Shown here one piece after another: positions 15,504 through 28,370 of a stretch of 64,000 nt of DNA. The stretch is from Brienomyrus brachyistius (taxonomy: Eukaryota; Chordata; Actinopteri; Osteoglossiformes; Mormyridae). The DNA lies in assembly GCF_023856365.1 (NCBI RefSeq), contig NW_026042694.1, forward strand, positions 1 through 64,000. The letters are read 5' to 3'. The notes below the pieces were generated by a model. That model was not told the DNA's origin and searched no databases. It saw only the letters and a list, made by a program, of their open reading frames with translations. The position numbers and the translations under genes were made by a program. Position 1 is the stretch's first letter; each line of letters starts with the position of its first letter.

Positions 15504-17832
15504 GCTATTATGCTAAAATGCTTATATGCTAATATGTTAATATGCTAATATGCTATGTTAATGTGCTAATATGCTAATATGCTAATATGCTATGCTAATA
15601 TGCTAATATGCTAATATGCTAATATGCTAATACGCTAATATGCTAACACGCTATGCTAATATGCTAATATGCTAGTATACTAATATGCTAATATGCTAAC
15701 ACGCTATGCTAATATGCTAATATGCTAATATGCTAATATGCTAATATGCTAATATGCTAATATGCTATGCTAATATGCTAATATGCTAATACGCTAATAT
15801 GCTAACATGCTATGCTAATATGCTATGCTAGTATGCTAATATGCTAATGTGCTAATATGCTAATATGCTATGCTAATATGCTAATATGCTAATACGCTAA
15901 TATGCTAACACGCTATGCTAATATATTAATATGCTAATATGCTAATATGCTAATATGCTATGCTAATATACTAATATGCTATGCTAATATGCTAATACAC
16001 TAATATGCTAACACGCTATGCTAATATGCTAATATGCTAATTTGCTAATATGCTAATATGCTAATATACTAACATGCTATGCTAATATGCTAATATGCTA
16101 ATATGCTAATATGCTAATATGCTATGCTAATATGCTATGCTAATATGCTAATATGCTAATATGCTATGCTAACACGCTATGCTAATATGCTATGCTAATA
16201 TGCTAATATACTATGCTAATATGCTAATACGCTAATATGCTAATACGCTAATATGCTAACACGCTATGCTAATATGCTAATATGCTATGCTAATATGCTT
16301 ATATGCTAATATGCTAATACGCTAATATGCTAACACGCTATGCTAACACGCTATGCTAACACGCTATGCTAATATGCTAATATGCTAATATGCTAATATG
16401 CTAATATGCTAATATGGTAATATGCTAATATGCTAATACGCTAATACGTTAATACGCTAATATGTTAACATGCTATGCTAATATGCTATTATGCTAATAT
16501 GCTAATATGTTAATATGCTAATATGCTATGCTAATGTGCTAATATGCTAATATGCTAACACGCTATGCTAATATGCTAATATGCTAATATGCTAACACGC
16601 TATGCTAATATGCTAATATGCTAATATGCTAATATGCTAATATGCTAATATGCTAATATGCTAAAATTCAATGCTAATATTCTAATATGCTAATATGCTA
16701 TGCTAACATGCTATGCTAATATGCTAATATGCTAATATGCTAATTTGCTAATACGCTATGCTAATATGCTAATATGCTAATATGCTAATATGCTAATATG
16801 CTAATATGCTAATATGCTAATACGCTAATATGCTAACACGCTATGCTAATATGCTAGTATGCTAATATGCTATGCTAACACGCTATGCTAATATGCTATG
16901 CTAATATGCTAATATGCTAATATGCTAATATGCTAATATACTAACACGCTATGCTAATATGCTAATATGCTAATATGCTAATATGCTATACTAATATGCT
17001 AATATGCTAATACGCTAATTTGCTATGCTAATATGCTAATATGCTAATACGCTATGCTAACACGCTATGCTAATATGCTAATATGCTAATATGCTAATAT
17101 GCTAATATGCTAATATGCTAAGATGCTATGCTAATATGCTAACATGCTTATACGTTATGCTAATACGCTATGCTAATATGCTAATATACTAATATGCTAA
17201 TATGCTAATATGCTATACTAATATGCTAATATGCTATGCTAATATGCTAATATGCTAATATGCTAATACACTAATATGCTAACATGCTATGCTAATATGC
17301 TAATATGCTAATATGCTAATATGCTAATATGCTATGCTAATATGCTAATATGCTAATATGCTAATATGCTAACACGCTATGCTAATATGCTAATATGCTA
17401 ATATGCTAATATGCTATGCTAATATGCTAATATGCTAATACGCTAATATGCTAACACGCTATGCTAAAATGCTAATATGCTAATATGCTAATATGCTAAC
17501 ACGCTATGCTAATATGCTAATATGCTATGCTAATATGCTATACTAATATGCTATGCTATATGCTAATATGCTAATCCGCTAATATAACACGCTATGCTAA
17601 TATGCTAATATGCTAATATGCTAACACGCTATGCTAACATGCTAAGACGCTATGCTAATATGCTAATATGCTATGCTAATATGCTAATATGCTATGCTAA
17701 TATGCTAATATGCTAATACGCTAATATGCTAACACGCTATGCTAATATGCTATGTTAATATGCTAATATGCTAATATGCTAATATGCTAATATGCTATGC
17801 TAATATGCATATTCTAATACGCTAATATGCTA
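15504..17832 (+). repeat. 4.34 kb HOR, copy 2 (incomplete)
   Basis: This stretch follows 11167-13500 marker by marker at an offset of 4333-4353 bp, up to the palindrome at 17802. Correspondence then stops, because a 335-bp tandem duplication follows instead of the ATGCAAAT and TATGGTAATATG modules found after 13.5 kb. The homology break therefore lies close to 17.83 kb. No gene is present. Confidence 0.82.
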
Positions 17833-18167
17833 ACACGCTATGCTAATATGCTAATATGCTATGCTAATATGCTATACTAATATGCTATGCTAATATGCTA
17901 ATATGCTAATCCGCTAATATAACACGCTATGCTAATATGCTAATATGCTAATATGCTAACACGCTATGCTAACATGCTAAGACGCTATGCTAATATGCTA
18001 ATATGCTATGCTAATATGCTAATATGCTATGCTAATATGCTAATATGCTAATACGCTAATATGCTAACACGCTATGCTAATATGCTATGTTAATATGCTA
18101 ATATGCTAATATGCTAATATGCTAATATGCTATGCTAATATGCATATTCTAATACGCTAATATGCTA
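17499..18167 (+). repeat. Tandem duplication of 334/335 bp
   Basis: Two adjacent copies run about 17499-17832 and 17833-18167. TCCGC occurs at 17575 and 17910 and the palindrome AATATGCATATT at 17802 and 18137, each exactly 335 bp apart. The starting word ACACGCTATG is 334 bp apart, because the first copy lacks one A near 17559 (GCTATATGCT instead of GCTAATATGCT). No other difference was noticed, so the duplication is young. The equivalent block in the preceding 4.34 kb HOR copy (13242-13480) is single. Confidence 0.9.
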
Positions 18168-19364
18168 ACACGCTATGCTAATATGCTAATATGCTAATAT
18201 GCTAATATGCTAATATGCTAATATGCTATGCTAATATGCTAATATGCTAATACGCTATGCTAACACGCTATGCTAATATGCTAATATGCTAATATGCTAA
18301 TATGCTAATATGCTATGTTAATATGCTAATATGCTAACACGCTATTCTAATATGCTAATATGCTAATATGCTAATATACTAACATGCTATGCTAATATGC
18401 TAATATGCTAATATGCTATGCTAATATGCTATGCTAATATGCTAATATGCTAATACGCTATGCTAACACGCTATGCTAATATGCTATGCTAATATGCTAA
18501 TATACTATGCTAATATGCTAATACGCTAATATGCTAATACGCTAATATGCTAACACGCTATGCTAATATGCTAATATGCTAATATGCTAATATGCTATGC
18601 TAATATGCTAATATGCTAATATGCTAATACGCTAATATGCTAACACGCTATGCTAACACGCTATGCTAATATGCTAATATGCTAATATGCTAATATGCTA
18701 ATATGCTAATATGCTAATATGCTATGCTATGCTAATATGCTAATACGCTAATACGCTAATACGCTAATATGTTAACATGCTATGCTAATATGCTATTATG
18801 CTAATATGCTAAAATGTTAATATGCTAATATGCTATGCTAATGTGCTAATATGCTAATATGCTAACACGCTATGCTAATATGCTAATATGCTAATATGCT
18901 AATTTGCTAATATGCTAACACGCTATGCTAATATGCTAATATGCTAATATGCTAATATGCTAATATTCAATGCTAATATGCTAATATGCTAATATGCTAA
19001 TACGCTATGCTAATATGCTAATATGCTAATATGCTAATATGCTAATATGCTAATACGCTTATATGCTAACACGCTATGCTAATATGCTAGCATGCTAATA
19101 TGCTAATATGCTAACACGCTATGCTAATATGCTAATATGCTAATATGCTAATATGCTAATATACTAACACGCTATGCTAATATGCTAATATGCTAATATG
19201 CTAATATGCTAATATGCTATGCTAATATGCTAATATGCTAATACGCTAATATGCTATGCTAATATGCTAATATGCTAATACGCTATGCTAACACGCTATG
19301 CTAATATGCTGATATGCTAATATGCTAATATGCTAATATGCTAAGATGCTATGCTAATATGCTA
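18168..19364 (+). repeat. Transitional satellite segment
   Basis: These 1.2 kb are ordinary 8-mer/5-mer satellite linking the 4.34 kb HOR region to the 2.27 kb HOR region. The segment contains the word ACACGCTATTCTAAT near 18340, a TACTAACATG word near 18377 and one GCTATTATG cassette at 18792. The cassette is preceded by a run of three or four ACGCTAAT units, a context also seen before 12142, 21490, 23720 and 52521. It also contains the unique 10-bp palindrome at 19084. No gene is present. Confidence 0.8.
19084..19093. other. Unique 10-bp palindrome ATGCTAGCAT
   Basis: A GTATGC to GCATGC change turns the common variant ATGCTAGTATGC into ATGCTAGCATGC, creating a perfect 10-bp dyad with an NheI-type GCTAGC core. 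Related copies of this module (near 24077, 36987 and 52877) keep CTAGTATGC, so it is a private substitution. Confidence 0.8.
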
Positions 19365-21637
19365 ACATTCTAATACGTTAACATGCTAATACGCTATGCT
19401 AATATGCTAATATACTAATATGCTAATATGCTAATATGCTATACTAATATGCTAATATGCTATGCTAATATGCTAATATGCTAATACGCTAATATGCTAA
19501 CATGCTATGCTAATATGCTAATATGCTAATATGCTAATATGCTAATATGCTATGCTAATATGCTAATATGCTAATACGCTATGCTAATATGCTAATATGC
19601 TATGCTAATATGCTATGCTAATATGCTATGCTAATATGCTAATATGCTAATCCGCTAATATGTTAACACGCTATGCTAATATGCTAATATGCTAATATGC
19701 TAACACGCTATGCTATGCTAAGACGCTATGCTAATATGCTAATATGCTATGCTAATATGCTAATATGCTAATATGCTAATATGCTAATATGCTATGCTAA
19801 TATGCTAATATGCTAATACGCTAATATGCTAACACGCTATGCTAATATGCTATGTTAATATGCTAATATGCTAATATGCTAATATGCTAATATGCTATGC
19901 TAATATGCATATTCTAATACGCTAATATGCTAACACGCTATGCTAATATGCTAATATGCTAATATGCTAATATGCTAATATGCTAATATGCTATGCTAAT
20001 ATGCTAATATGCTAATACGCTAATATGCTAACACGCTATGCTAATATGCTAATATGCTAAGATGCTAATATGCTAATATGCTATGTTAATATGCTAATAT
20101 GCTAACACGCTATTCTAATATGCTAATATGCTAATATGTTAATATGCTAATATGCTATGCTAATATGCTAATATGCTAATATGCTAATATGCTAATATGC
20201 TAATATGCTAATATGCTATGCAAATATGCTAATATGCTAACACGCTATGCTAATATGCTAATATGCTAATATGCTAATATGCTAATATGCTAATATGCTA
20301 ATATGCTATGCTAATATTCTAATATGCTAATACGCTAATATGCTAACACGCTATACTAATATGCTAATATGCTAATATACTAATATGCTAATATGCTAAG
20401 ATGCTAATATGCTATGCTAATATGCTAATATGCTAATACGCTATGCTAACATGCTATGCTAATATGCTAATATGCTATGGTAATATGCTAATATGCTAAT
20501 ATGCTAATATACTAATATGCTAATATGCTAATATGCTATGCTAATATGCTATGCTAATATGCTAATGTGCTAATATGCTAATATGCTAATATACTAATAC
20601 GCTAATATACTAACATGCTATGCTAATATGCTAATATGCTAATATGCTAATATGCTAATATGCTAATATGCTATGCTAATATGCTAATATGCTAATACGC
20701 TAATATGCTAACACGCTATGCTAATATGCTATGCTAATATGCTAATATGCTAATATACTATGCTAATATGCTAATACGCTAATATGCTAACACGCTATGC
20801 TAATATGCTAATATGCTAATATGCTAATATGCTAATATGTTAATATGCTAATATGCTATGCTAATATGCTAATATGCTAATACGCTAATATGCTAACACG
20901 CTAATATGCTAACACGCTATGCTAATATGCTAATATGCTAATATGCTATGCTAATATGCTAATATGCTAATATGCTAATACGCTAATATGTTAACATGCT
21001 ATGCTAATATGCTATTATGCTAATATGCTAATATGCTAATATGCTAATATGCTAATATGCTAACACGCTATGCTAATATGCTAATATGCTATGCTAATAT
21101 GCTTATATGCTAATATTCTATGCTAATATACTAATATGATAATATGCTAATATGCTAATACGCTAATATACTAACACGCTATGCTAATATGCTAATATGC
21201 TAATATGCTAATATGCTAATATGCTAACACACTATGCTAATATGCTAATATGCTAATATGCTAATATGCTAATATGCTAATATGCTAATATGCTAATACG
21301 CTAATATGCTAACACGCTATGCTAACACGCTATGCTAATATGCTAATATGCTAATATGCTAATATGCTATGCTAATATGCTAATATGCTAATATGCTAAT
21401 ATGCTAATATGCTATGCTATGCTAATATGCTAATACGCTAATACGCTAATATGCTAATACGCTAATATGTTAACATGCTATGCTAATATGCTATTATGCT
21501 AATATGCTAATATGTTAATATGCTAATATGCTATACTAATGTGCTAATATGCTAATATGCTAACACGCTATGCTAATATGCTAATATGCTAATATGCTAA
21601 TATGCTAATATGCTAAGATGCTATGCTAATATGCTAA
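19365..21637 (+). repeat. 2.27 kb HOR, copy 1
   Basis: The word ACATTCTAATACG at 19365 recurs at 21638 and 24444. Internal pairs with the next copy are TCCGC 19651/21915 (2264), palindrome 19902/22166 (2264), ATGCAAAT 20218/22466 (2248), the ATGG of TATGGTAATATG 20478/22749 (2271) and GCTATTATG 21011/23275 (2264) and 21490/23720 (2230). Length differences are explained by gain or loss of a few units. No gene is present. Confidence 0.87.
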
Positions 21638-22192
21638 CATTCTAATACGTTAACATGCTAATACGCTATGCTAATATGCTAATATACTAATATGCTAATA
21701 TGCTAATATGCTATACTAATATGCTAATATGCTATGCTAATATGCTAATATGCTAATACGCTAATATGCTAACATGCTATGCTAATATGCTAATATGCTA
21801 ATATGCTAATATGCTATGCTAATATGCTAATATGCTAATACGCTATGCTAATATGCTAATATGCTATGCTAATATGCTATGCTAATATGCTATGCTAATA
21901 TGCTAATATGCTAATCCGCTAATATGTTAACACGCTATGCTAATATGCTAATATGCTAATATGCTAACACGCTATGCTATGCTAAGACGCTATGCTAATA
22001 TGCTAATATGCTATGCTAATATGCTAATATGCTAATATGCTAATATGCTAATATGCTATGCTAATATGCTAATATGCTAATACGCTAATATGCTAACACG
22101 CTATGCTAATATGCTATGTTAATATGCTAATATGCTAATATGCTAATATGCTAATATGCTATGCTAATATGCATATTCTAATACGCTAATAT

Positions 22193-22286
22193 GCTAACAC
22201 GCTATGCTAATATGCTAATATGCTAATATGCTAATATGCTAATATGCTATGCTAATATGCTAATATGCTAATACGCTAATATGCTA
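22193..22286 (+). repeat. Example of the second-level period (TAACACGCTATG punctuation)
   Basis: Throughout the window the run of 8-mers is punctuated by the compound word TAACACGCTATG: an 8-mer ending in C, then ACGCT in place of a 5-mer, then a normal unit. It is very often preceded by ACGCTAAT plus one ATGCTAAT. Successive occurrences usually lie about 70-150 bp apart; the stretch given here is one interval of about 90 bp. Inside an interval the order is usually four to six 8-mers, one 5-mer, two or three 8-mers, an ACGCTAAT, and then the next punctuation word. This intermediate level is the subunit from which the kilobase HORs are assembled. The interval lengths vary, and the variation is inherited between HOR copies. 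Confidence 0.85.
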
Positions 22287-24296
22287 ACACGCTATGCTAA
22301 TATGCTAATATGCTAAGATGCTAATATGCTAATATGCTATGTTAATATGCTAATATGCTAACACGCTATTCTAATATGCTAATATGCTAATATGTTAATA
22401 TGCTAATATGCTATGCTAATATGCTAATATGCTAATATGCTAATATGCTAATATGCTAATATGCTATGCAAATATGCTAATATGCTAACACGCTATGCTA
22501 ATATGCTAATATGCTAATATGCTAATATGCTAATATGCTAATATGCTAATATGCTAATATGCTATGCTAATATTCTAATATGCTAATACGCTAATATGCT
22601 AACACGCTATACTAATATGCTAATATGCTAATATACTAATATGCTAATATGCTATGCTAATATGCTAAGATGCTAATATGCTATGCTAATATGCTAATAT
22701 GCTAATACGCTAATATGCTAACATGCTATGCTAATATGCTAATATGCTATGGTAATATGCTAATATGCTAATATGCTAATATACTAATATGCTAATATGC
22801 TAATATGCTATGCTAATATGCTATGCTAATATGCTAATGTGCTAATATGCTAATATGCTAATATACTAATACGCTAATATACTAATATGCTATGCTAATA
22901 TGCTAATATGCTAATATGCTAATATGCTAATATGCTATGCTAATATGCTAATATGCTAATACGCTAATATGCTAACACGCTATGCTAATATGCTATGCTA
23001 ATATGCTAATATGCTAATATACTATGCTAATATGCTAATACGCTAATATGCTAACACGCTATGCTAATATGCTAATATGCTAATATGCTAATATGCTAAT
23101 ATGTTAATATGCTAATATGCTATGCTAATATGCTAATATGCTAATACGCTAATATGCTAACACGCTAATATGCTAACACGCTATGCTAATATGCTAATAT
23201 GCTAATATGCTATGCTAATATGCTAATATGCTAATATGCTAATACGCTAATATGTTAACATGCTATGCTAATATGCTATTATGCTAATATGCTAATATGC
23301 TAATATGCTAATATGCTAACACGCTATGCTAATATGCTAATATGCTATGCTAATATGCTTATATGCTAATATTCTATGCTAATATACTAATATGCTAATA
23401 TGCTAATATGCTAATACGCTAATATGCTAACACGCTATGCTAATATGCTAATATGCTAATATGCTAATATGCTAATATGCTAATATGCTAACACACTATG
23501 CTAATATGCTAATATGCTAATATGCTAATATGCTAATATGCTAATATGCTAATATGCTAATACGCTAATATGCTAACACGCTATGCTAATATGCTAATAT
23601 GCTAATATGCTAATATGCTAATATGCTAATATGCTAATATGCTATGCTATGCTAATATGCTAATACGCTAATACGCTAATACGCTAATACGCTAATATGT
23701 TAACATGCTATGCTAATATGCTATTATGCTAATATGCTAATATGTTAATATGCTAATATGCTATGCTAATGTGCTAATATGCTAATATGCTAACACGCTA
23801 TGCTAATATGCTAATATGCTAATATGCTAATATGCTAATATGCTAACACGCTATGCTAATATGCTAATATGCTAATATGCTAATATGCTAATATTCAATG
23901 CTAATATGCTAATATGCTAATATGCTAATATGCTAACACGCTATGCTAATATGCTAATATGCTAATATGCTAATTTGCTAATACGCTATGCTAATATGCT
24001 AATATGCTAATATGCTAATATGCTAATATGCTAATATGCTAATACGCTTATATGCTAACACGCTATGCTAATATGCTAGTATGCTAATATGCTAATATGC
24101 TAACACGCTATGCTAATATGCTAATATGCTAATATGCTAATATGCTAATATACTAACACGCTATGCTAATATGCTAATATGCTAATATGCTAATATGCTA
24201 ATATGCTATGCTAATATGCTAATATGCTAATACGCTAATATGCTATGCTAATATGCTAATATGCTAATACGCTATGCTAACACGCTATGCTAATAT

Positions 24297-24419
24297 GCTG
24301 ATATGCTAATATGCTAATATGCTAATATGCTGCTATGCTAATATGCTAATATGCTAATACGCTATGCTAACACGCTATGCTAATATGCTGATATGCTAAT
24401 ATGCTAATATGCTAATATG
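24297..24419 (+). repeat. 90-bp tandem duplication with an irregular join
   Basis: The rare word GCTGATATGC occurs at 24297 and again at 24387, 90 bp apart, with matching flanking sequence. Between the copies, near 24327, is ATGCTGCTATGC, where the unit phase jumps by three bases. I saw this join nowhere else in the window. The homologous blocks near 19310, 37207 and 53097 carry a single GCTGATATGC, so the duplication is local and recent. Confidence 0.82.
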
Positions 24420-25148
24420 CTAAGATGCTATGCTAATATGCTAACATTCTAATACGTTAACATGCTAATATGCTATGCTAATATGCTAATATGCTAATAC
24501 GCTAATATGCTAACATGCTATGCTAATATGCTAATATGCTAATATGCTAATATGCTAATATGCTATGCTAATATGCTATGCTAATATGCTATGCTAATAT
24601 GCTAATATGCTAATCCGCTAATATGTTAACACGCTATACTGATATGCTAATATGCTAATATGCTAACACGCTATGCTATGCTAAGACGCTATGCTAATAT
24701 GCTAATATGCTATGCTAATATGCTAATATGCTAATATGCTAATATGCTATGCTAATATGCTAATATGCTAATACGCTAATATGCTAACACGCTATGCTAA
24801 TATGCTATGTTAATATGCTAATATGCTAATATGCTAATATGCTATGCTAATATGCATATTCTAATACGCTAATATGCTAACACGCTATGCTAATATGCTA
24901 ATATGCTAATATGCTAATATGCTAATATGCTATGCTAATATGCTAATATGCTAATACGCTAATATGCTAACACGCTATGCTAATATGCTAATATGCTAAG
25001 ATGCTAATATGCTAATATGCTATGTTAATATGCTAATATGCTAACACGCTATTCTAATATGCTAATATGCTAATATGTTAATATGCTAATATGCTATGCT
25101 AATATGCTAATATGCTAATATGCTAATATGCTAATATGCTAATATGCT

Positions 25149-28100
25149 ATGCAAATATGCTAATATGCTAACACGCTATGCTAATATGCTAATATGCTAA
25201 TATGCTAATATGCTAATATGCTAATATGCTAATATGCTATGCTAATATTCTAATATGCTAATACGCTAATATGCTAACACGCTATACTAATATGCTAATA
25301 TGCTAATATACTAATATGCTAATATGCTATGCTAATATGCTAAGATGCTAATATGCTATGCTAATATGCTAATATGCTAATACGCTAATATGCTAACATG
25401 CTATGCTAATATGCTAATATGCTATGGTAATATGCTAATATGCTAATATGCTAATATACTAATATGCTAATATGCTAATATGCTATGCTAATATGCTATG
25501 CTAATATGCTAATGTGCTAATATGCTAATATGCTAATATACTAATACGCTAATATACTAACATGCTATGCTAATATGCTAATATGCTAATATGCTAATAT
25601 GCTAATATGCTAATATGCTATGCTAATATGCTAATATGCTAATACGCTAATATGGTAACACGCTATGCTAATATGCTATGCTAATATGCTAATATGCTAA
25701 TATACTATGCTAATATGCTAATACGCTAATATGCTAACACGCTATGCTAATATGCTAATATGCTAATATGCTAATATGTTAATATGCTAATATGCTATGC
25801 TAATATGCTAATATGCTAATACGCTAATATGCTAACACGCTAATATGCTAACACGCTATGCTAATATGCTAATATGCTAATATGCTATGCTAATATGCTA
25901 ATATGCTAATATGCTAATACGCTAATATGTTAACATGCTATGCTAATATGCTATTATGCTAATATGCTAATATGCTAATATGCTAATATGCTAACACGCT
26001 ATGCTAATATGCTAATATGCTATGCTAATATGCTTATATGCTAATATTCTATGCTAATATACTAATATGCTAATATGCTAATATGCTAATACGCTAATAT
26101 GCTAACACGCTATGCTAATATGCTAATATGCTAATATGCTAATATGCTAATATGCTAACACACTATGCTAATATGCTAATATGCTAATATGCTAATATGC
26201 TAATATGCTAATATGCTAATATGCTATGCTAATATGCTAATATGCTATGCTAATATGCTAATATGCTAATATGCTAATATGCTAATACGCTAATATGCTA
26301 ATATGCTAATACGCTATACTAACATGCTATGCTAATACGCTAATATGCTATGCTAATATGCTAATATGCTAATATGCTAATATGCTAACACGCTAATATG
26401 CTAACACGCTATGCTAATGTGCTAATATGCTAATATGCTAATATGCTAATATGCTATGCTAATACGTTAATAGGCTAATATGTTAACATGCTATGCTAAT
26501 ATGCTATTATGCTAATATGCTAATATGTTAATATGCTAATATGCTATGCTAATGTGCTAATATGCTAATATGCTAACACGCTATGCTAATATGCTAATAT
26601 GCTAATATGCTAATATGCTAATATGCTAATATGCTAATATACTATGTTAATACGCTAATATGCTAACACGCTATGCTAATATGCTAATATGCTAATATGC
26701 TAATATGCTATGCTAATATGCTAATATGCTAATATGCTAATATGCTAATATGCTATGCAAATATGCTAATATGCTAACACGCTATGCTAATATGCTAATA
26801 TGCTAATATGCTAATATGCTATGCTAATATGCTAATATGCTAATACGCTAATATGCTAACACGCTATACTAATATGCTAATATGCTAATATACTAATATG
26901 CTAATATGCTATGCTAATATGCTAAGATGCTAATATGCTATGCTAATATGCTAATATGCTAATACGCTAATATGCTAACATGCTATGCTAATATGCTAAT
27001 ATGCTATGGTAATATGCTAATATGCTAATATGCTAATATACTAATATGCTAATATGCTAATATGCTATGCTAATATACTATGCTAATATGCTAATGTGCT
27101 AATATGCTAATATGCTAATATGCTAATATGCTAATATGCTAATACGCTAATATACTAACATGCTATGCTAATATGCTAATATGCTAATATGCTAATATGC
27201 TAATATGCTATACTAATATGCTAATATGCTAATACGCTAATATGCTAACACGCTATGCTAATATGCTATGCTAATATGCTAATATGCTAATATGCTAATA
27301 TACTATGCTAATATGCTAATACGCTAATATGCTAACACGCTATGCTAATATGCTAATATGCTAATATGCTATGTTAATATGCTAATATGCTATGCTAATA
27401 TGCTAATATGCTAATACGCTAATATGCTAACACGCTAATATGCTAACACGCTATGCTAATATGCTAATATGCTAATATGCTAATATGCTAATATGCTATG
27501 CTAATATGCTAATATGCTAATATGCTAATACGCTAATATGTTAACATGCTATGCTAATATGCTATTATGCTAATATGCTAATATTCTAATATGCTAATAT
27601 GCTAACACGCTATGCTAATATGCTAATATGCTAATATGCTAACACGCTATGCTAATATGCTAATATGCTATGCTAATATGCTTATTTGCTAATATTCTAT
27701 GCTAATATGCTAATATGCTAATATGCTAATATGCTAATACGCTAATATGCTAACACGCTATGCTAATATGCTAATATGCTAATATGCTAATATGCTAACA
27801 CACTATGCTAATATGCTAATATGCTAATATGCTAATATGCTATGCTAATATGCTAATATGCTATGCTAATATGCTAATATGCTAATATGCTAATATGCTA
27901 ATACGCTAATATGCTAATATGCTAATACGCTATGCTAACACGCTATGCTAATACGCTAATATGCTATGCTAATATGCTAATATGCTAATATGCTAATATG
28001 CTAACACGCTAATATGCTAACACGCTATGCTAATGTGCTAATATGCTAATATGCTAATATGCTAATATGCTATGCTAATACGTTAATAGGTTAATATGTT

Positions 28101-28370
28101 AACATGCTATGTTAATATGCTATTATGCTAATATGCTAATATATTAAAATGCTAATATGCTATGCTAATGTGCTAATATGCTAATATGCTAACACGCTAT
28201 GCTAATATGCTAATATGCTAATATGCTAATATGCTAAAACGCCATGCTAATATGCTAATATGCTAATATTCTATGCTAATATGCTAATATGCTAATATGC
28301 TAATATGCTATGCTAATATGCTAATATGCTAACACGCTATGCTAACACGCTATGCTAATACGCTAATACG
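25149..28370 (+). repeat. Two diverged 1.6 kb sub-repeats within super-HOR copy I
   Basis: The module from ATGCAAAT through TATGGTAATATG, a GCTATTATG cassette and a TTAATAGG word occurs twice in succession: ATGCAAAT 25149/26755, ATGG 25424/27005, GCTATTATG 25950/27561 and TAGG 26471/28087, offsets about 1581-1616 bp. The two are not identical: the first has TTAATAGGC, the second TTAATAGGTTAAT. The same pair recurs in copy II (ATGG 38305/39904) and copy III (54233/55823), so the duplication predates super-HOR amplification. Confidence 0.82.

Larger units (their letters stand above)
21638..24443 (+). repeat. 2.8 kb HOR, copy 2
   Basis: This copy has the same marker order as 19365-21637. It is about 0.53 kb longer because extra material lies between the GCTATTATG cassette at 23720 and the next ACATTCTAATACG at 24444. 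The added part contains CTAATTTGCTAATACG, GCTAGTATGC and a 90-bp duplication near 24.3 kb, and it is shared with super-HOR copies I and II (about 36.85-37.26 and 52.74-53.15 kb). No gene is present. Confidence 0.85.
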
